Below, piece by piece: positions 1 to 9,708 of a DNA stretch of 64,000 nt; the first letter of the stretch is position 1; each line of letters starts with the position of its first letter. The notes below the pieces were generated by a model that did not search any database, was not told the DNA's origin, and was given only the letters and a program-made list of their open reading frames with translations. The translations under genes were made by a program, and so were the position numbers. This DNA comes from Limonium bicolor (lineage: Eukaryota; Streptophyta; Magnoliopsida; Caryophyllales; Plumbaginaceae): assembly GCA_023374045.1 (NCBI GenBank), contig CM041783.1, positions 121,025,503 through 121,089,502 of the forward strand. Direction: 5' to 3'.

Positions 1-318
1 CTCAAAAAGGATTCTCATGTCTTCACCATCTCCCACCCATCCGTCCTGCGACAACAAATCCTGAGGGACAGGTTGCTCCGAACTCGGCAAGCTTGGTCCA
101 TGATCAGCAATCACGACACCGGAATCGACACCGGCCACCTCCATTTCCGTGCTACCAACCACCACCTACGATCATCCCCAACTCCAACCCGATCATTCCT
201 CAAAATATCATCTGCAACTGGATCTTGCATAATCACCTTTCTCGTCCCCGGCTCTCGAATGGTACTAGGCACCCGACCTTCGGCTTCCGGCTCCCTGAGA
301 GCAGAAGCTCACGCTGGA
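1..318 (-). other. Possible exon fragments of an unidentified gene at the left edge
   Basis: Two adjacent minus-strand stretches read like protein. One frame is open from about 318 down to about 110 and is rich in charged residues (it includes VIMQDPVADDILRND). The other starts at an ATG at 144 and is open for 48 codons to base 1 (it includes PSLPSSEQPVPQDLL). They lie in different frames, so this is either two exons, a frameshifted gene remnant, or chance. A plausible 3' splice site (pyrimidine-rich run ending CTCTCAG) lies near base 300 on the minus strand. I recognise no family. The overlapping plus-strand frames have no such character. Confidence 0.25.
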
Positions 319-3270
319 ACCTCAAATAAGAGTGAAATTAGTATGAAGTATGTACACACAAAGAGTTATGAAGATATCCATGTAAGTATATGATTTCACT
401 AGTATGAGGAATCACTCTTTCAATTAACATCTAGATACGATACAAAGAAACACATCTTAGCAACTACCCTGGTGCTAAGCTGCCAAACTTTAACGATACT
501 GTCATACACAACTAACCACTATAGTTTTATGCAGTGGCTGTTACAACTTCTATCCAAAGTACACCGAAAACCAGACAAACACAGAAGAATATATACACTA
601 TGAAACAAAAAAATAAATAGAACTCTACTAGCTTTATTTCTTACAATGATAAGGCTTAACATTAATATTTCCTTTCCTCTCTTTCGTACGCAACCCTAAT
701 CTAGTGAGAGTGTTGGCCTTTTATGCATCGTGCATGTATCATTGTTGATTTGAGATGCAAAACCAGATTCAAGACTATAGTGAGTGTATTGAAATCCTTT
801 TTTTTTCTTATTGGCTTCCCATAGTAGCATATTGTGCATTTATGCACCTATTTCCTAGATGAAAAATGACATTGTCCATAATCATTTTGCACACTTGCTT
901 CCTACCAGTTGGTGCAATCCAACAAAAGTGATTTCTTTTAGTCAAAGATCTCCTATGTTTAGCTTCTCTTTCTATCTAAAAGCAACGAGTAGCATATCAT
1001 AGTTGCCTTATCACAATTTTTGCTTGCTACGATTTGTGTTTAAGCTAACATTCTCAGCAATAAGATTGGGTTGTGGTGAGCCATATGAAAGTTATCTCAT
1101 TACATGTGGTAACTGTTATAGAAGTGATCAAGGAAATATGCATCTTAACTCAGACATACACTCACACGACTTTGTCAAACAAGTAACTCATAGTTGCTAT
1201 CAACCAAAACATATACAAAGAGGTGAGCTACACAATGAAGTACGAAGTTAAGGTTTTGATAGAATAAAGTTTGAATTTTGATTCACTCGGGTAGGAGATT
1301 CAAGTTGTAGAAGCTACATGGGAGAGTATGGACTTAATGATTGGGAAAAAATCGGCGATGAAGAACATCTTAGCTGATTAATATGCAAACAAGAGAAGCA
1401 TGTTATAGACAAAACTGGGAATCGAAGACAGGTGCAGGAGCTACAAGCTTTAGGGTCCGTTCGACCACGACAAATTGTGGATTTGGGGTGAATCGTGCGC
1501 TTAAAGCTGCTCCAAAAGGTGGATAAATCTATGTCCAAAAGTGATTGATTAATGTCATATTGAGCTTTATGCAAACACATCAAAACCCTGCGTTTGCAAA
1601 CATAAAGCTGATTTCTGAATTATTCATATCATCAAAGTTACCCTTTCACCCTTATTGTTCCGCAGTCGATCCCCTTTCAAAATGGACTCTAGTTATCTCT
1701 GTTTGAATTAGGTTGATGACAGGCATTGCTGTTGACATCTTGCACATTGGATTAGGGTTGTGTTAAGACAAATTAAAATATTGTCGTTTGTTTCTGAGAA
1801 ACCAGTGTTGAACAAATGTCGAAACTGATAAATAACCCCAAACAAATTGAATTTGGCTAACAGTGCAACATTTGTATTCAGAAATCTGAAGATGAAAAAA
1901 TGCTCATAATACTTACCCTCTGTGACGACGGCATGCTGCAGGAGTTTGAAGACGATGATTGACTGATTGTACCAGAGTAGAATATGGAGCACAACAGCGG
2001 AACGAGATGACAGCAGTGTGCGTTCTTAATTGAGGGTTATTATGGTCCTTTGAGCAAAAGAATGTCCATTTCACCAATCGTTGTAAACAAACACTGTAAT
2101 TGTTAACCCCTGCGATCGGTGGCAAATCGTCACGGTATTAAGAGCGGCATTAATCGGTGTCGATTTTTAACAACCACCATCGAACGGCACCTTAGTGATT
2201 GAATTGTGGAAAGTGACACGATGAGAGTTGATGTTTAAAAGAAGAATAGGCTCCGTTCGTTGGCCACAAGTGTCACATTAATGTGTTATGTAGAAAAAGT
2301 AGACAACACTTGTCAATTTTCTATTGGTTTAAAAAATAAACCAATCACACATGATAAACTCATATAGGATAATCACAGTAGTATTAATATTTTCACAGCA
2401 ATAGTTGTGTTTCACTGTAAACTCCGAATGATGCCATATATAGATTTGTAGCTATATACAGTAGCGGACCTAGAATTATTATTATTTAAAATATTATGTT
2501 ATTTTATATTTTTAAAATTCATAAGAACATTTTATAAATTTTAAAAGTTTCAGGACCGGTACCCAAGTACGGTCTTTGCGTCCGGCCGCGACTATATATA
2601 TTTTTCTTATATAAGTATTCAAAATTGGAACTGATGGACTTAATTAGGCTTGAGATAAATGTTGGATGAGTGTAGGTAACAGTTGTAATTGTTTGAACTG
2701 AATCACGAATGTTAAACCTTTACTTGTAGAATAATATATATTTCTACGATGACAACTTCGAATTGGATAAAAATGTCACTATATTTTCAATTTATTCCAC
2801 ATAAATTGTTGTTTTGCGGGACTACAAGTGACACCTCTTGTATTCAAACGAACCCCAAGTACTGTGGAATTGTGCTACGTGATGTGTCGTTATTCCAGGC
2901 CAATGATCGAGCTGCGGCAAGCGGGAATTATTCATGTATAGTTGGAGCGGTGCTATTTCGCATTTAATGCTTAGTAAATAAGTAAACAACATAAGATTGG
3001 GGAAAAAGACAAACAAGTGAAATCTAAGAGTTGAAAGAGATTCGTGGAAGAACATGGGATGGCAGCGCCTTTTGTCATTTTTGTTTTGTTTACTAGTAGT
3101 ATTAAGACATAGCAGCCGCCTTGAATTGAGCTAGCGTGAAATAAATAATGCGCATCTTGTTAATCTAGTTAACAAACAAGTAAGCAACCACACAGACCAT
3201 CCCCGCCACGAGTACAACAGCGTGTCCGTGTGATGATTCCACGGCCAGCCCCCCAGCCCGGTCCAGTTAG
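319..3270. other. Intergenic, no gene recognised
   Basis: AT-rich sequence with only short, compositionally unremarkable open frames on both strands. I see no conserved domain, tRNA or rRNA. Stretches such as 2250-2600, with short AT-rich low-complexity runs, could be old transposon debris, but I found no terminal repeats or target duplications that would support a call. Confidence 0.5.
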
Positions 3271-3557
3271 GTTTGTTTGGGGACAGTTGTTAGGGGTTGC
3301 TGTTGGATCCTGTTACTTAAAATTGAGAAGTTGTATGCTGATGGTTTTATAGAAGCTGTCAGTTGCTAGTTTTGGTGTTTGGTGGAACGTTTACTGATGG
3401 TTTTAAAAAGCAGAAATAATTGTTAAGTCCTGTTGCTAAAAATTGAGAAACTATCAGTTGATGATTTTGCAGAAGCTATCAACTACTGGTTTTAGGTGTT
3501 TAATGAAACTCTGCTGATTTTAAAAATTGAGAAAGTTTGTAGCTGTTCCCAAACGAG
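3271..3557. mobile_element. Candidate MITE with imperfect terminal inverted repeats
   Basis: The left end (GTTTGTTTGGGGACAG at 3271-3286) is an imperfect inverted repeat of the right end (CTGTTCCCAAACGAG at 3543-3557). The interior holds an imperfect direct duplication of about 120 bp. Each copy contains a stretch close to AAAATTGAGAA, then GATG(G)TTTT, then AGAAGCT(G/A)TCA, and ends in a form of GGTGTTT. No coding frame is present. I could not define a clean target duplication, so the superfamily is uncertain. The element sits about 450 bp upstream of the start codon of the 4008 gene. Confidence 0.45.
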
Positions 3558-3672
3558 CTCAATCACTCCCGTCCCCTCCGTTTGTGAATCTTGATTCTCT
3601 CCGCATGCATGCATGTCTGCCCTCTGTTATTAAATTACTGCGCTAATCCGCATTAACTTCTTCGTACACTCC

Positions 3673-3715
3673 CTAGTAGTAGTATACTATTGTAGTATTA
3701 GTAGTAATAGTAGTA
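3673..3715. repeat. AGT-rich trinucleotide microsatellite
   Basis: An interrupted run of AGT/TAG trinucleotides in the region upstream of the 4008 gene. It may be length-polymorphic. Confidence 0.7.
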
Positions 3716-3842
3716 GGACACTACTGCCCCTCTTTCACCGATTTCTCTTCTTTTACTGTTGTCGTTTCTCAGGTACACATTCAGAACCTGTGAACTCACT
3801 CACACTCCTCTTCTTTAACTCCCTCCCACCTAACCCAAACAC

Positions 3843-3866
3843 CTCTCTCTCTCTCTCTCTCTCTCT
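3843..3866. repeat. CT dinucleotide microsatellite, probable 5' leader of the 4008 gene
   Basis: About twelve CT units, 140 bp upstream of the start codon, in a broadly pyrimidine-rich stretch (about 3720-4000). Pyrimidine-rich CT tracts are typical of plant core promoters and 5' leaders. I did not find an unambiguous TATA box, so the transcription start is not placed. Confidence 0.65.
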
Positions 3867-4007
3867 ATTACTTCCATTCACGGCGTAGATTTTTCAGTGC
3901 CGACCCATCTATCCATCCTGGGACTCTCCTCTTTAAACTCGTCGAATCACGCACACTTCCTTTAATTTCCCCTTCTTCACTCTCTCTACCACACAACCCC
4001 GGCCCAG

Positions 4008-5261
4008 ATGGGTTGCTGCGTCAGCACCCCCAAACACCACCACCAACAAGTCTCACCCAAAACCGGCCGCCGCCGCAAAACCCATACCAACGACGCCGTT
4101 ATTTCAAAATCCCCACCAAGGGCAGAAGAAGAAGCCGTCAAAGAAGTCCTCTCCGAAACCCCATCCTCCACCGACAACACCAACGGCAAACCCATCACTA
4201 CAACTACTGACTACCTCCCACCAAACAACACTAATAAACCTAACCCCGCCGCCCTCTCTCCTTTTCTCTACACTCCCATCCCCAAAATCAATAGCCCTAA
4301 CAAAACCAACAACCGCACCACCACCACCCCCACCCCCAATAACAACACCAAACACACTCATACCCCTCCAAAGAACCGACCTCCCATTTCCACTCGTACA
4401 GACGAAATCAAACATCACCCACATCTACCTAACCCTACCCCTTCTACTCAACCCCTACCCACCGTAACAACACCAGAAGAGATCTCCGTCTCTGAAGTAT
4501 CAGAGATCTGTAGTCTTTCCGAAACAATCTCCGTCTCCACTACTGCAACAACCACCGCTGCCGACATTGATACCGGTGAAATCCGTCAACAACGTTACTC
4601 AAGATCTCCCGCACCACCACCACCACATCGCTACCATTATCATCATCCCACTGATACAACCCACAGCAGAAAGGACAACAGACCCTTGACAAGCGGCGGC
4701 AGATCACCACCAACAAAGAGACCCGACCAACACACCTCATCCCGTCGTAGTACCCCCGCTGCAGGTCGAGAAACCTGTCCTCCCGGTAAACGTAATTACA
4801 ACGGATTCAGTAATGATGGGCAACAGAGGAGACGAGATGTTATTGGAGATGGGAATTCTTCTACTTCTGGTAACAGGAGATCGAGATCTCCAGCCATGAG
4901 GAATGAATCGTCTTCGTTTGGTAGTTCTTTAGCTACTAACAGATCGGGTTTGGGTCGGAGTCCCTCAGCTAGGAGAACAACGACGGGAGTATCACCGGGT
5001 CGTGTAAGGATGGTTCAGCAGCAGCAGGGTAATTGTAATGGGAATAGGAGTGGAGTTGGGGTTGGTATCCGTAACAAGCGGGAATTACATCACGAACAAG
5101 GGGTTGCTGATGATGAAGTGACGACAACGATACAAAGAGAAGAAGAAGAAGAGCAAGAGAGTCAGTGGGGTGATGAGACAGAGGTTGAGAGGGAAGCAGC
5201 TGGTCCGAGTGAATCACTAGAGAATCCACTAGTTTCATTAGAATGCTTCATATTTCTCTGA
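4008..5261 (+). CDS. At1g65710-like Ser/Pro/Arg-rich protein, probably N-acylated
   Basis: A single uninterrupted frame of 417 codons. The N-terminus MGCCVSTP fits Gly-2 N-myristoylation with neighbouring Cys-3 and Cys-4 as likely palmitoylation sites, so I infer plasma-membrane attachment. No transmembrane segment or signal peptide is seen. The chain is low-complexity and probably disordered: a basic His/Lys/Arg start (9-25), a Thr/Pro/Asn-rich region (50-155), a Ser-rich motif SEVSEICSLSETIS (162-175), Arg/Ser clusters (RSRSPAMRNE at 291-300, RSPSARR at 317-323, SPGRVR at 329-334), an acidic run (368-395), and a hydrophobic C-terminus NPLVSLECFIFL (406-417). The start and the C-terminal block match what I recall of the uncharacterised plant family named after At1g65710. 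Its biochemical function is unknown to me. The start is set by the myristoylation motif; the stop is TGA at 5259. The AC-rich 5' half creates a long antisense frame that is not a gene. Confidence 0.85.
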   Translation: MGCCVSTPKHHHQQVSPKTGRRRKTHTNDAVISKSPPRAEEEAVKEVLSETPSSTDNTNGKPITTTTDYLPPNNTNKPNPAALSPFLYTPIPKINSPNKTNNRTTTTPTPNNNTKHTHTPPKNRPPISTRTDEIKHHPHLPNPTPSTQPLPTVTTPEEISVSEVSEICSLSETISVSTTATTTAADIDTGEIRQQRYSRSPAPPPPHRYHYHHPTDTTHSRKDNRPLTSGGRSPPTKRPDQHTSSRRSTPAAGRETCPPGKRNYNGFSNDGQQRRRDVIGDGNSSTSGNRRSRSPAMRNESSSFGSSLATNRSGLGRSPSARRTTTGVSPGRVRMVQQQQGNCNGNRSGVGVGIRNKRELHHEQGVADDEVTTTIQREEEEEQESQWGDETEVEREAAGPSESLENPLVSLECFIFL

Positions 5262-6098
5262 AGATGTAGTGTTAATTTGTAGAGGTAAATGGTGTGAAAT
5301 TGACATCTGAACTGACTTATCTTTTGTTGTTAGGTGGTAGGTTGTCTTTTTTTGTTTTGCTTGTCTGTAATTAGCTAAATTCTGAATGGATAATTTAGAA
5401 ATGACTATGAATTGTTCTGTTCATAATCCTTTTTGGATGATTACAAAGATGAATGACCTTCATTTTTTAGATGAAGGGTGGTGTGTAATGTACAATTATT
5501 TGCCTTCATTTCAATTCTTAGGCATTCTTTCAACTTGAATTTTCCAACTACAAAGTGATGCAGTTCACTATACCATAGAGAAAAGAAAAGCTTACATAGG
5601 TCGGTTTCTATGTCCGTTGCTCAATTAAGCAAGAGGGGGCGACAAATGAATGAATCTCGCTTTGTTTGCTTGTTGTGACAGATACAAGGGTAAAAGAATA
5701 GAGGAGGCAGCATAGATAGAAGGTGAAGAAATTAAATGTCGGTACTTACATTGCGTCACCATCAAGTCTGGCTGTGTATCCTTTAACATAGTGGGTGGAG
5801 GGGAGGAGGTCGCAAGTTGGTCCCCGTTTCCCTCAACCTTTGCATATTACTTTCTTTTTCTCTTCATTTCACTTTTCATACTGCCCCGTTTACACAAATT
5901 TGGAAAAATTTCGCCGCCCAGAAGACACATTGCAGTCAATTGAAAAGGAAAGGGAAGGGAAGGAACCGGGGGTTCCAGTTAACATGCTAACTCCCTTTAA
6001 CTCCACAAATTCTTTCATGTTACCAGCGCCAGCCCATACTTAGAAAAAAAAAACAAAGCATCATCCTTTAAACGTTATTTTTATAAAGAGCCTGTGAG
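5262..6098. other. 3' flank of the 4008 gene, no further gene recognised
   Basis: Downstream sequence, AT-rich near 5340-5540, presumably containing the 3' UTR and polyadenylation region of the 4008 gene. Short open frames, including 5795-6043, show no recognisable domain. A short A-run lies just before the hAT-type MITE. Confidence 0.5.
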
Positions 6099-6106
6099 GG
6101 TGAAGC

Positions 6107-6541
6107 TAATGGTGGCCACGGTTCCGGTTCCACCGATTCCGGTTTCGAGATATGTGTATTCGGGTTCGGAACCGGTCTGGGGCGGTTCCGGTTCCGAAGG
6201 TTGTATTCGCTTCGGATTCGCTCAAAAACCCGGTTCCGGCCGGTTCCGGTTCCGGCCGGTTCCGGAGCGGTTTTGGCCGATTTCGGAGCGGTTCCGGCCG
6301 AATCCGGCCGGTTTGGACCAAAACGACGTCGTTTTGCCCATTGACCAATGGCTAATTGACCGGTTCCTAGCGTTCCGGTTCCACCGGTTCCGATTCCGGT
6401 TCCACGGTTCCGAATCCGATGGCGAATCCAAGCGGTTCCAGGCGGTTCCGGTTCCGAATCGGTTCCGGCCGGTTCCGGTTCCAATCGGTTCCGGGTAGAA
6501 CCACCGGTTCCGGGTAGATTCGGATTCGATGGCCACCATTA
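6107..6541. mobile_element. Non-autonomous hAT MITE filled with GGTTCC-type repeats
   Basis: A complete insertion. The 8-bp target duplication GGTGAAGC lies at 6099-6106 and 6542-6549. The termini are perfect inverted repeats, TAATGGTGGCCA at the left and TGGCCACCATTA at the right. An 8-bp duplication with a TA...TA-bounded GGTGG-type end is the hAT signature. Almost the whole interior is degenerate tandem GGTTCC/CCGGTTCCGG sequence plus short unique pieces. It is noncoding: the long open frames on both strands arise from the absence of stop codons in the repeat. Mobilisation would need a hAT transposase from elsewhere. Confidence 0.9.
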
Positions 6542-6549
6542 GGTGAAGC

Positions 6550-8553
6550 AATTGGAATTTGAAAACACATTATGAAACATATTTGAAATTAAACAAAATT
6601 TATTTCAAAATATAATATGACTTTATGAAAATAAGTAATATTATTATGTTTTTATACTTATTGGATAAGATCTAATACATAAATTATATTTTCAAATAAT
6701 TTATTATTGTTCACAAACATTCAAAAACTATAAATAAGTGTTACAACCCTAGCTTCTTCTTAGTGGCATCTCTACTCTTTAAAAGCGTTGTGTCTTTCTG
6801 TGAATCTCTACCGTTCCTACTCTAACCGTCTTGCTCTTTTCTCTCGCGTTGCTTTTTTATCTGGTGTGCTTCTTTATTCTTGGATTTGAGAGGGTTTACC
6901 AACCTTCTGTTGTCTCACTTTCACTTTTCGCATTCAAATATGTACTGTGTAGTAGACTCTACTCTTCTTTTGTAGAGATTCCTTAATTCTGCTTGGGATT
7001 GTGTGGCTTGAAGTGTTGATTTGTTGTTTTGTGGGGGGAACAGCTCCAGGCTGGTGATGACTTTTGTTGCCCCGTCGGTGTCCTCTCCCCCATGTTTGTG
7101 CTTTAAATACGGTAAGTTGGTGAGTACAACTTATCCTTCTCCTTTTTCTTGCTGTTGGTCACCATGGACAGTCGTTTCTACTCCTCTACCTTTGGTTGTC
7201 CGCTGGTTATCCGATTTCTTTCTTTGTTATCTCTTCGTCACTTATCGTTCACCCTTTCCCCTTTGTATCTATGCCATTACTCGCTTTTTGGCTTTCAAAG
7301 CATTTATGGGAGTCAAGCTTCACTTCTTTGCTTTTGCTGGCACATTTGTGAGTCTTAGATCTGGTAAGTCAAGTTTGTTTTAAGATGACTTGTGTTTCGT
7401 ATCCGAATTCAGTTGTTTTGCTTTGTGCATGGCTTGCGTTCTCTATGATTTTAGAGAAAATTCTTGCCCTTAAATGTTCTACCACTAACATTTGTTGCTT
7501 TGAACTTTAGATCTTGCCTTGATTTGTTTTTATCCTACTTGAATCTCTCTGATTTATGCTCAATCCTTGGTCTACACAGCGCAAACTTTGACTTTGGCTA
7601 AGGTGAGTCTTTCAAATAATTCCTAAATTTGAATCTGTCATAGAATTGGTTGGATCTATATGTGTGGCTGGTTCTATTGGTTAGGTTGGATTTGTTGGTT
7701 ATCTTTATACCTGAAAAGTAATGGTTATGGTGGTTCTTGTGAACTTCCTGGTTACTCTTGTTGCCTAGCTATTTGTTTATGCTCTATTTGTTATGTTGGT
7801 TCTGGAGAACTTGATGGTTATATCGGTTATGGTGCTTCTACTAGTTATAGTTAACTTGCTGGTTACTCCAATTATCTGGCTACTTGTGTTCGCTCTATGT
7901 GCTATGTTGGTTTCAGTGAACTTGCTGGTTTAAGTTGGTTCTGATGGATTTGATACTCATGGTTATCTAGTGGAATTGTTTGTTCTTCTAGATGCTTTGA
8001 CGGATATAGCTCTTGCTTATTGATTTTTGTTGTTGTTTTGATGTTATCAGGTTGAAACATATGATTACATTGAAAATGTACATACATACATGCCCATACT
8101 TTGGTAGATTGATTAAGCATAATAGATCTCTTATAATGTTTTCTATATGTGTTTATGTTACTTGTTGCCGACGTTGTTGAAATAATTCTTGATGCACAAT
8201 GTCGGCATTAGCATAAACTTGTTGGAGGCAATGATGATAAATTCTTCATCTGATTAACAATTTTCTTCCTCAATTGTTGCCATCACTGATTTCTTCTGAA
8301 TCAATGAGACCTGGTTGGCATTTAAGACAAGTTTAAATGCAAAATTTGTGTGACTAACATTGGCAATCTTATCTCTTTGCATTGCCAACATAACCCTTTG
8401 AGCCGCTAGAGAACTTATATGAGGTATATTATGTTAAAGTAATCTACATGAGCTGTGATAAGTGGCCCTTTGCACTTGAGCTCAATAACTACTCGTCCCT
8501 CCTCAAAGCATACCACTTAAAGTGTGGTGCTTGAGCCCAACAAAATGAGGGAT
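6550..8553. other. Intergenic, no gene recognised
   Basis: AT-rich at 6550-6750, then pyrimidine- and T-rich sequence. Open frames such as 7021-7383 are hydrophobic because of T-richness and show no domain. A weak tandem repeat is present at 7738-7925 (separate entry). I see no RNA gene. Confidence 0.45.
7738..7925. repeat. Degenerate tandem repeat, about 110-bp period
   Basis: Two full imperfect copies and the start of a third. Each begins with a variant of GTGAACTTGCTGGTTACTC and passes through GCTCTATTTGTTATGTTGG. The copies have diverged, so this is an old local duplication. Confidence 0.55.
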
Positions 8554-9708
8554 TGTCATACCCAAAATTTTGACACGGGATCCCGAGTTAATTAGATCGT
8601 TTTCAGAACTTTCTATCCTTACATGATCAATTCACACATCTCAGATAATTGTGACAGCTTAAAAATCATGAGTGTCATTTTCTAATTTTTAAGCATTTTT
8701 TTATTCTGAAAAATAAGCTTTTAATACATATTATAAGCTAACCCTTTTTTTTAATATAAAGTCCCAAATTCTCGAAGATCAAAAGAGAAGGCTTTCATCC
8801 ATTAAATAAAAATATGCAATCTGGTTATTAGGCCCATTCAAGGTCAAAAGCTCAACAAATTTTATTCGAATCTCAAAGCCCAAAAACAAAAGGACAATAC
8901 GAATCATCTCGTAAATTTTTTATCTCTCCCGAAAATGACTTAAATCAACTCGAAATGTCTTGAAATTTGACACATGATAAAGGATGACACTTAGAGCACA
9001 ATGGCTTTATAATTTCAAATTTCAATAATTTCCTATTAATTTTTTAACAGCTCTAATGAAAAAATGATTTTAAAAAGGGGAAATTACATCCCTCACCCTT
9101 GACATTTAGTGAAATTACACACCCCACCCACGAGGTTTCAAAAACTACGTTGCCCACCCATGTGGTTTCTTTTATTTTACATCCGGTAACTTTTCTAATA
9201 TTTGATCAACTTAAAAGATGCTTAAATGTTGTCCAAAATTTATAAAACTTTACATGGATGATGGTAAGGTGTTATATATTTGTCCAATGCCAAATCCAAA
9301 GTTTTTAAAGCTTACATATGACCTGTGAGACCCAATGAAAACACGTTGACATGTCATATGTTTCATTGGATCCCACGGATCACATATGAGCATAAAAAAC
9401 TTTGAATTTCATGCTAGACCAAATATAATACCTTAGCATCGTTCATGTAAAGTTTCATCAATTTTGGACAACATTTAAGCATCTTTTAAGTTGATCAAAT
9501 ATTAGAAAAGTTGTTGGATGTAAAATAGAGGAAACCACATGGGTGGGCAAAGTAATTTTTGAAACCTCGTGGGTGGGTTGTGTATTTTCACCAAACGTCA
9601 TGGGTGGGGGATGTAATTTTTCCTTTAAAATTATTACTTATCCAAAATTTTAAATTATTCATTAGAAAAATAAAAAATAATCTCCTTTACATGCTGGCAA
9701 AATCTCAT
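8554..9708 (+). repeat. Possible truncated LTR-like sequence
   Basis: It begins TGTCATACCCAAAATTTTGA, a form common at the starts of plant LTRs, and runs without coding potential into the LTR at 9709. No matching second copy or TG...CA partner end is visible, so this is a weak call. It contains the foldback element at 9078-9623. Confidence 0.3.
9078..9623. mobile_element. Foldback element with long inverted repeats (possibly Mutator-like)
   Basis: The sequence is nearly its own reverse complement. The left arm starts GGGGAAATTACATCCCTCAC and the right arm ends GTGGGGGATGTAATTTTTCC. Internal landmarks mirror each other: CACCCATGTGGTTTC against GAAACCACATGGGTG, and GATCAACTTAAAAGATGC against GCATCTTTTAAGTTGATC. 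The arms are roughly 200-260 bp. There is no coding frame. Long inverted-repeat arms favour the Mutator/foldback class, but the flanks are AT-rich (TTTTAAAA on both sides) and no unambiguous 9-bp duplication can be read. Confidence 0.7.

Noticed and set aside
4104..4424. Antisense Gly/Val-rich frame opposite the 4008 gene
   Set aside because: Shadow of the AC-rich coding strand; no signal peptide logic or family match, while the plus-strand frame has clear family features.
6068..6551. Overlapping frames on both strands rich in Arg/Pro/Gly
   Set aside because: They arise from GGTTCC repeats lacking stop codons within the hAT MITE.
7021..7383. 120-codon plus-strand frame as a small secreted protein gene
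   Set aside because: Composition follows T/C-rich DNA, no ATG-supported signal peptide or family, and overlapping frames are equally open.
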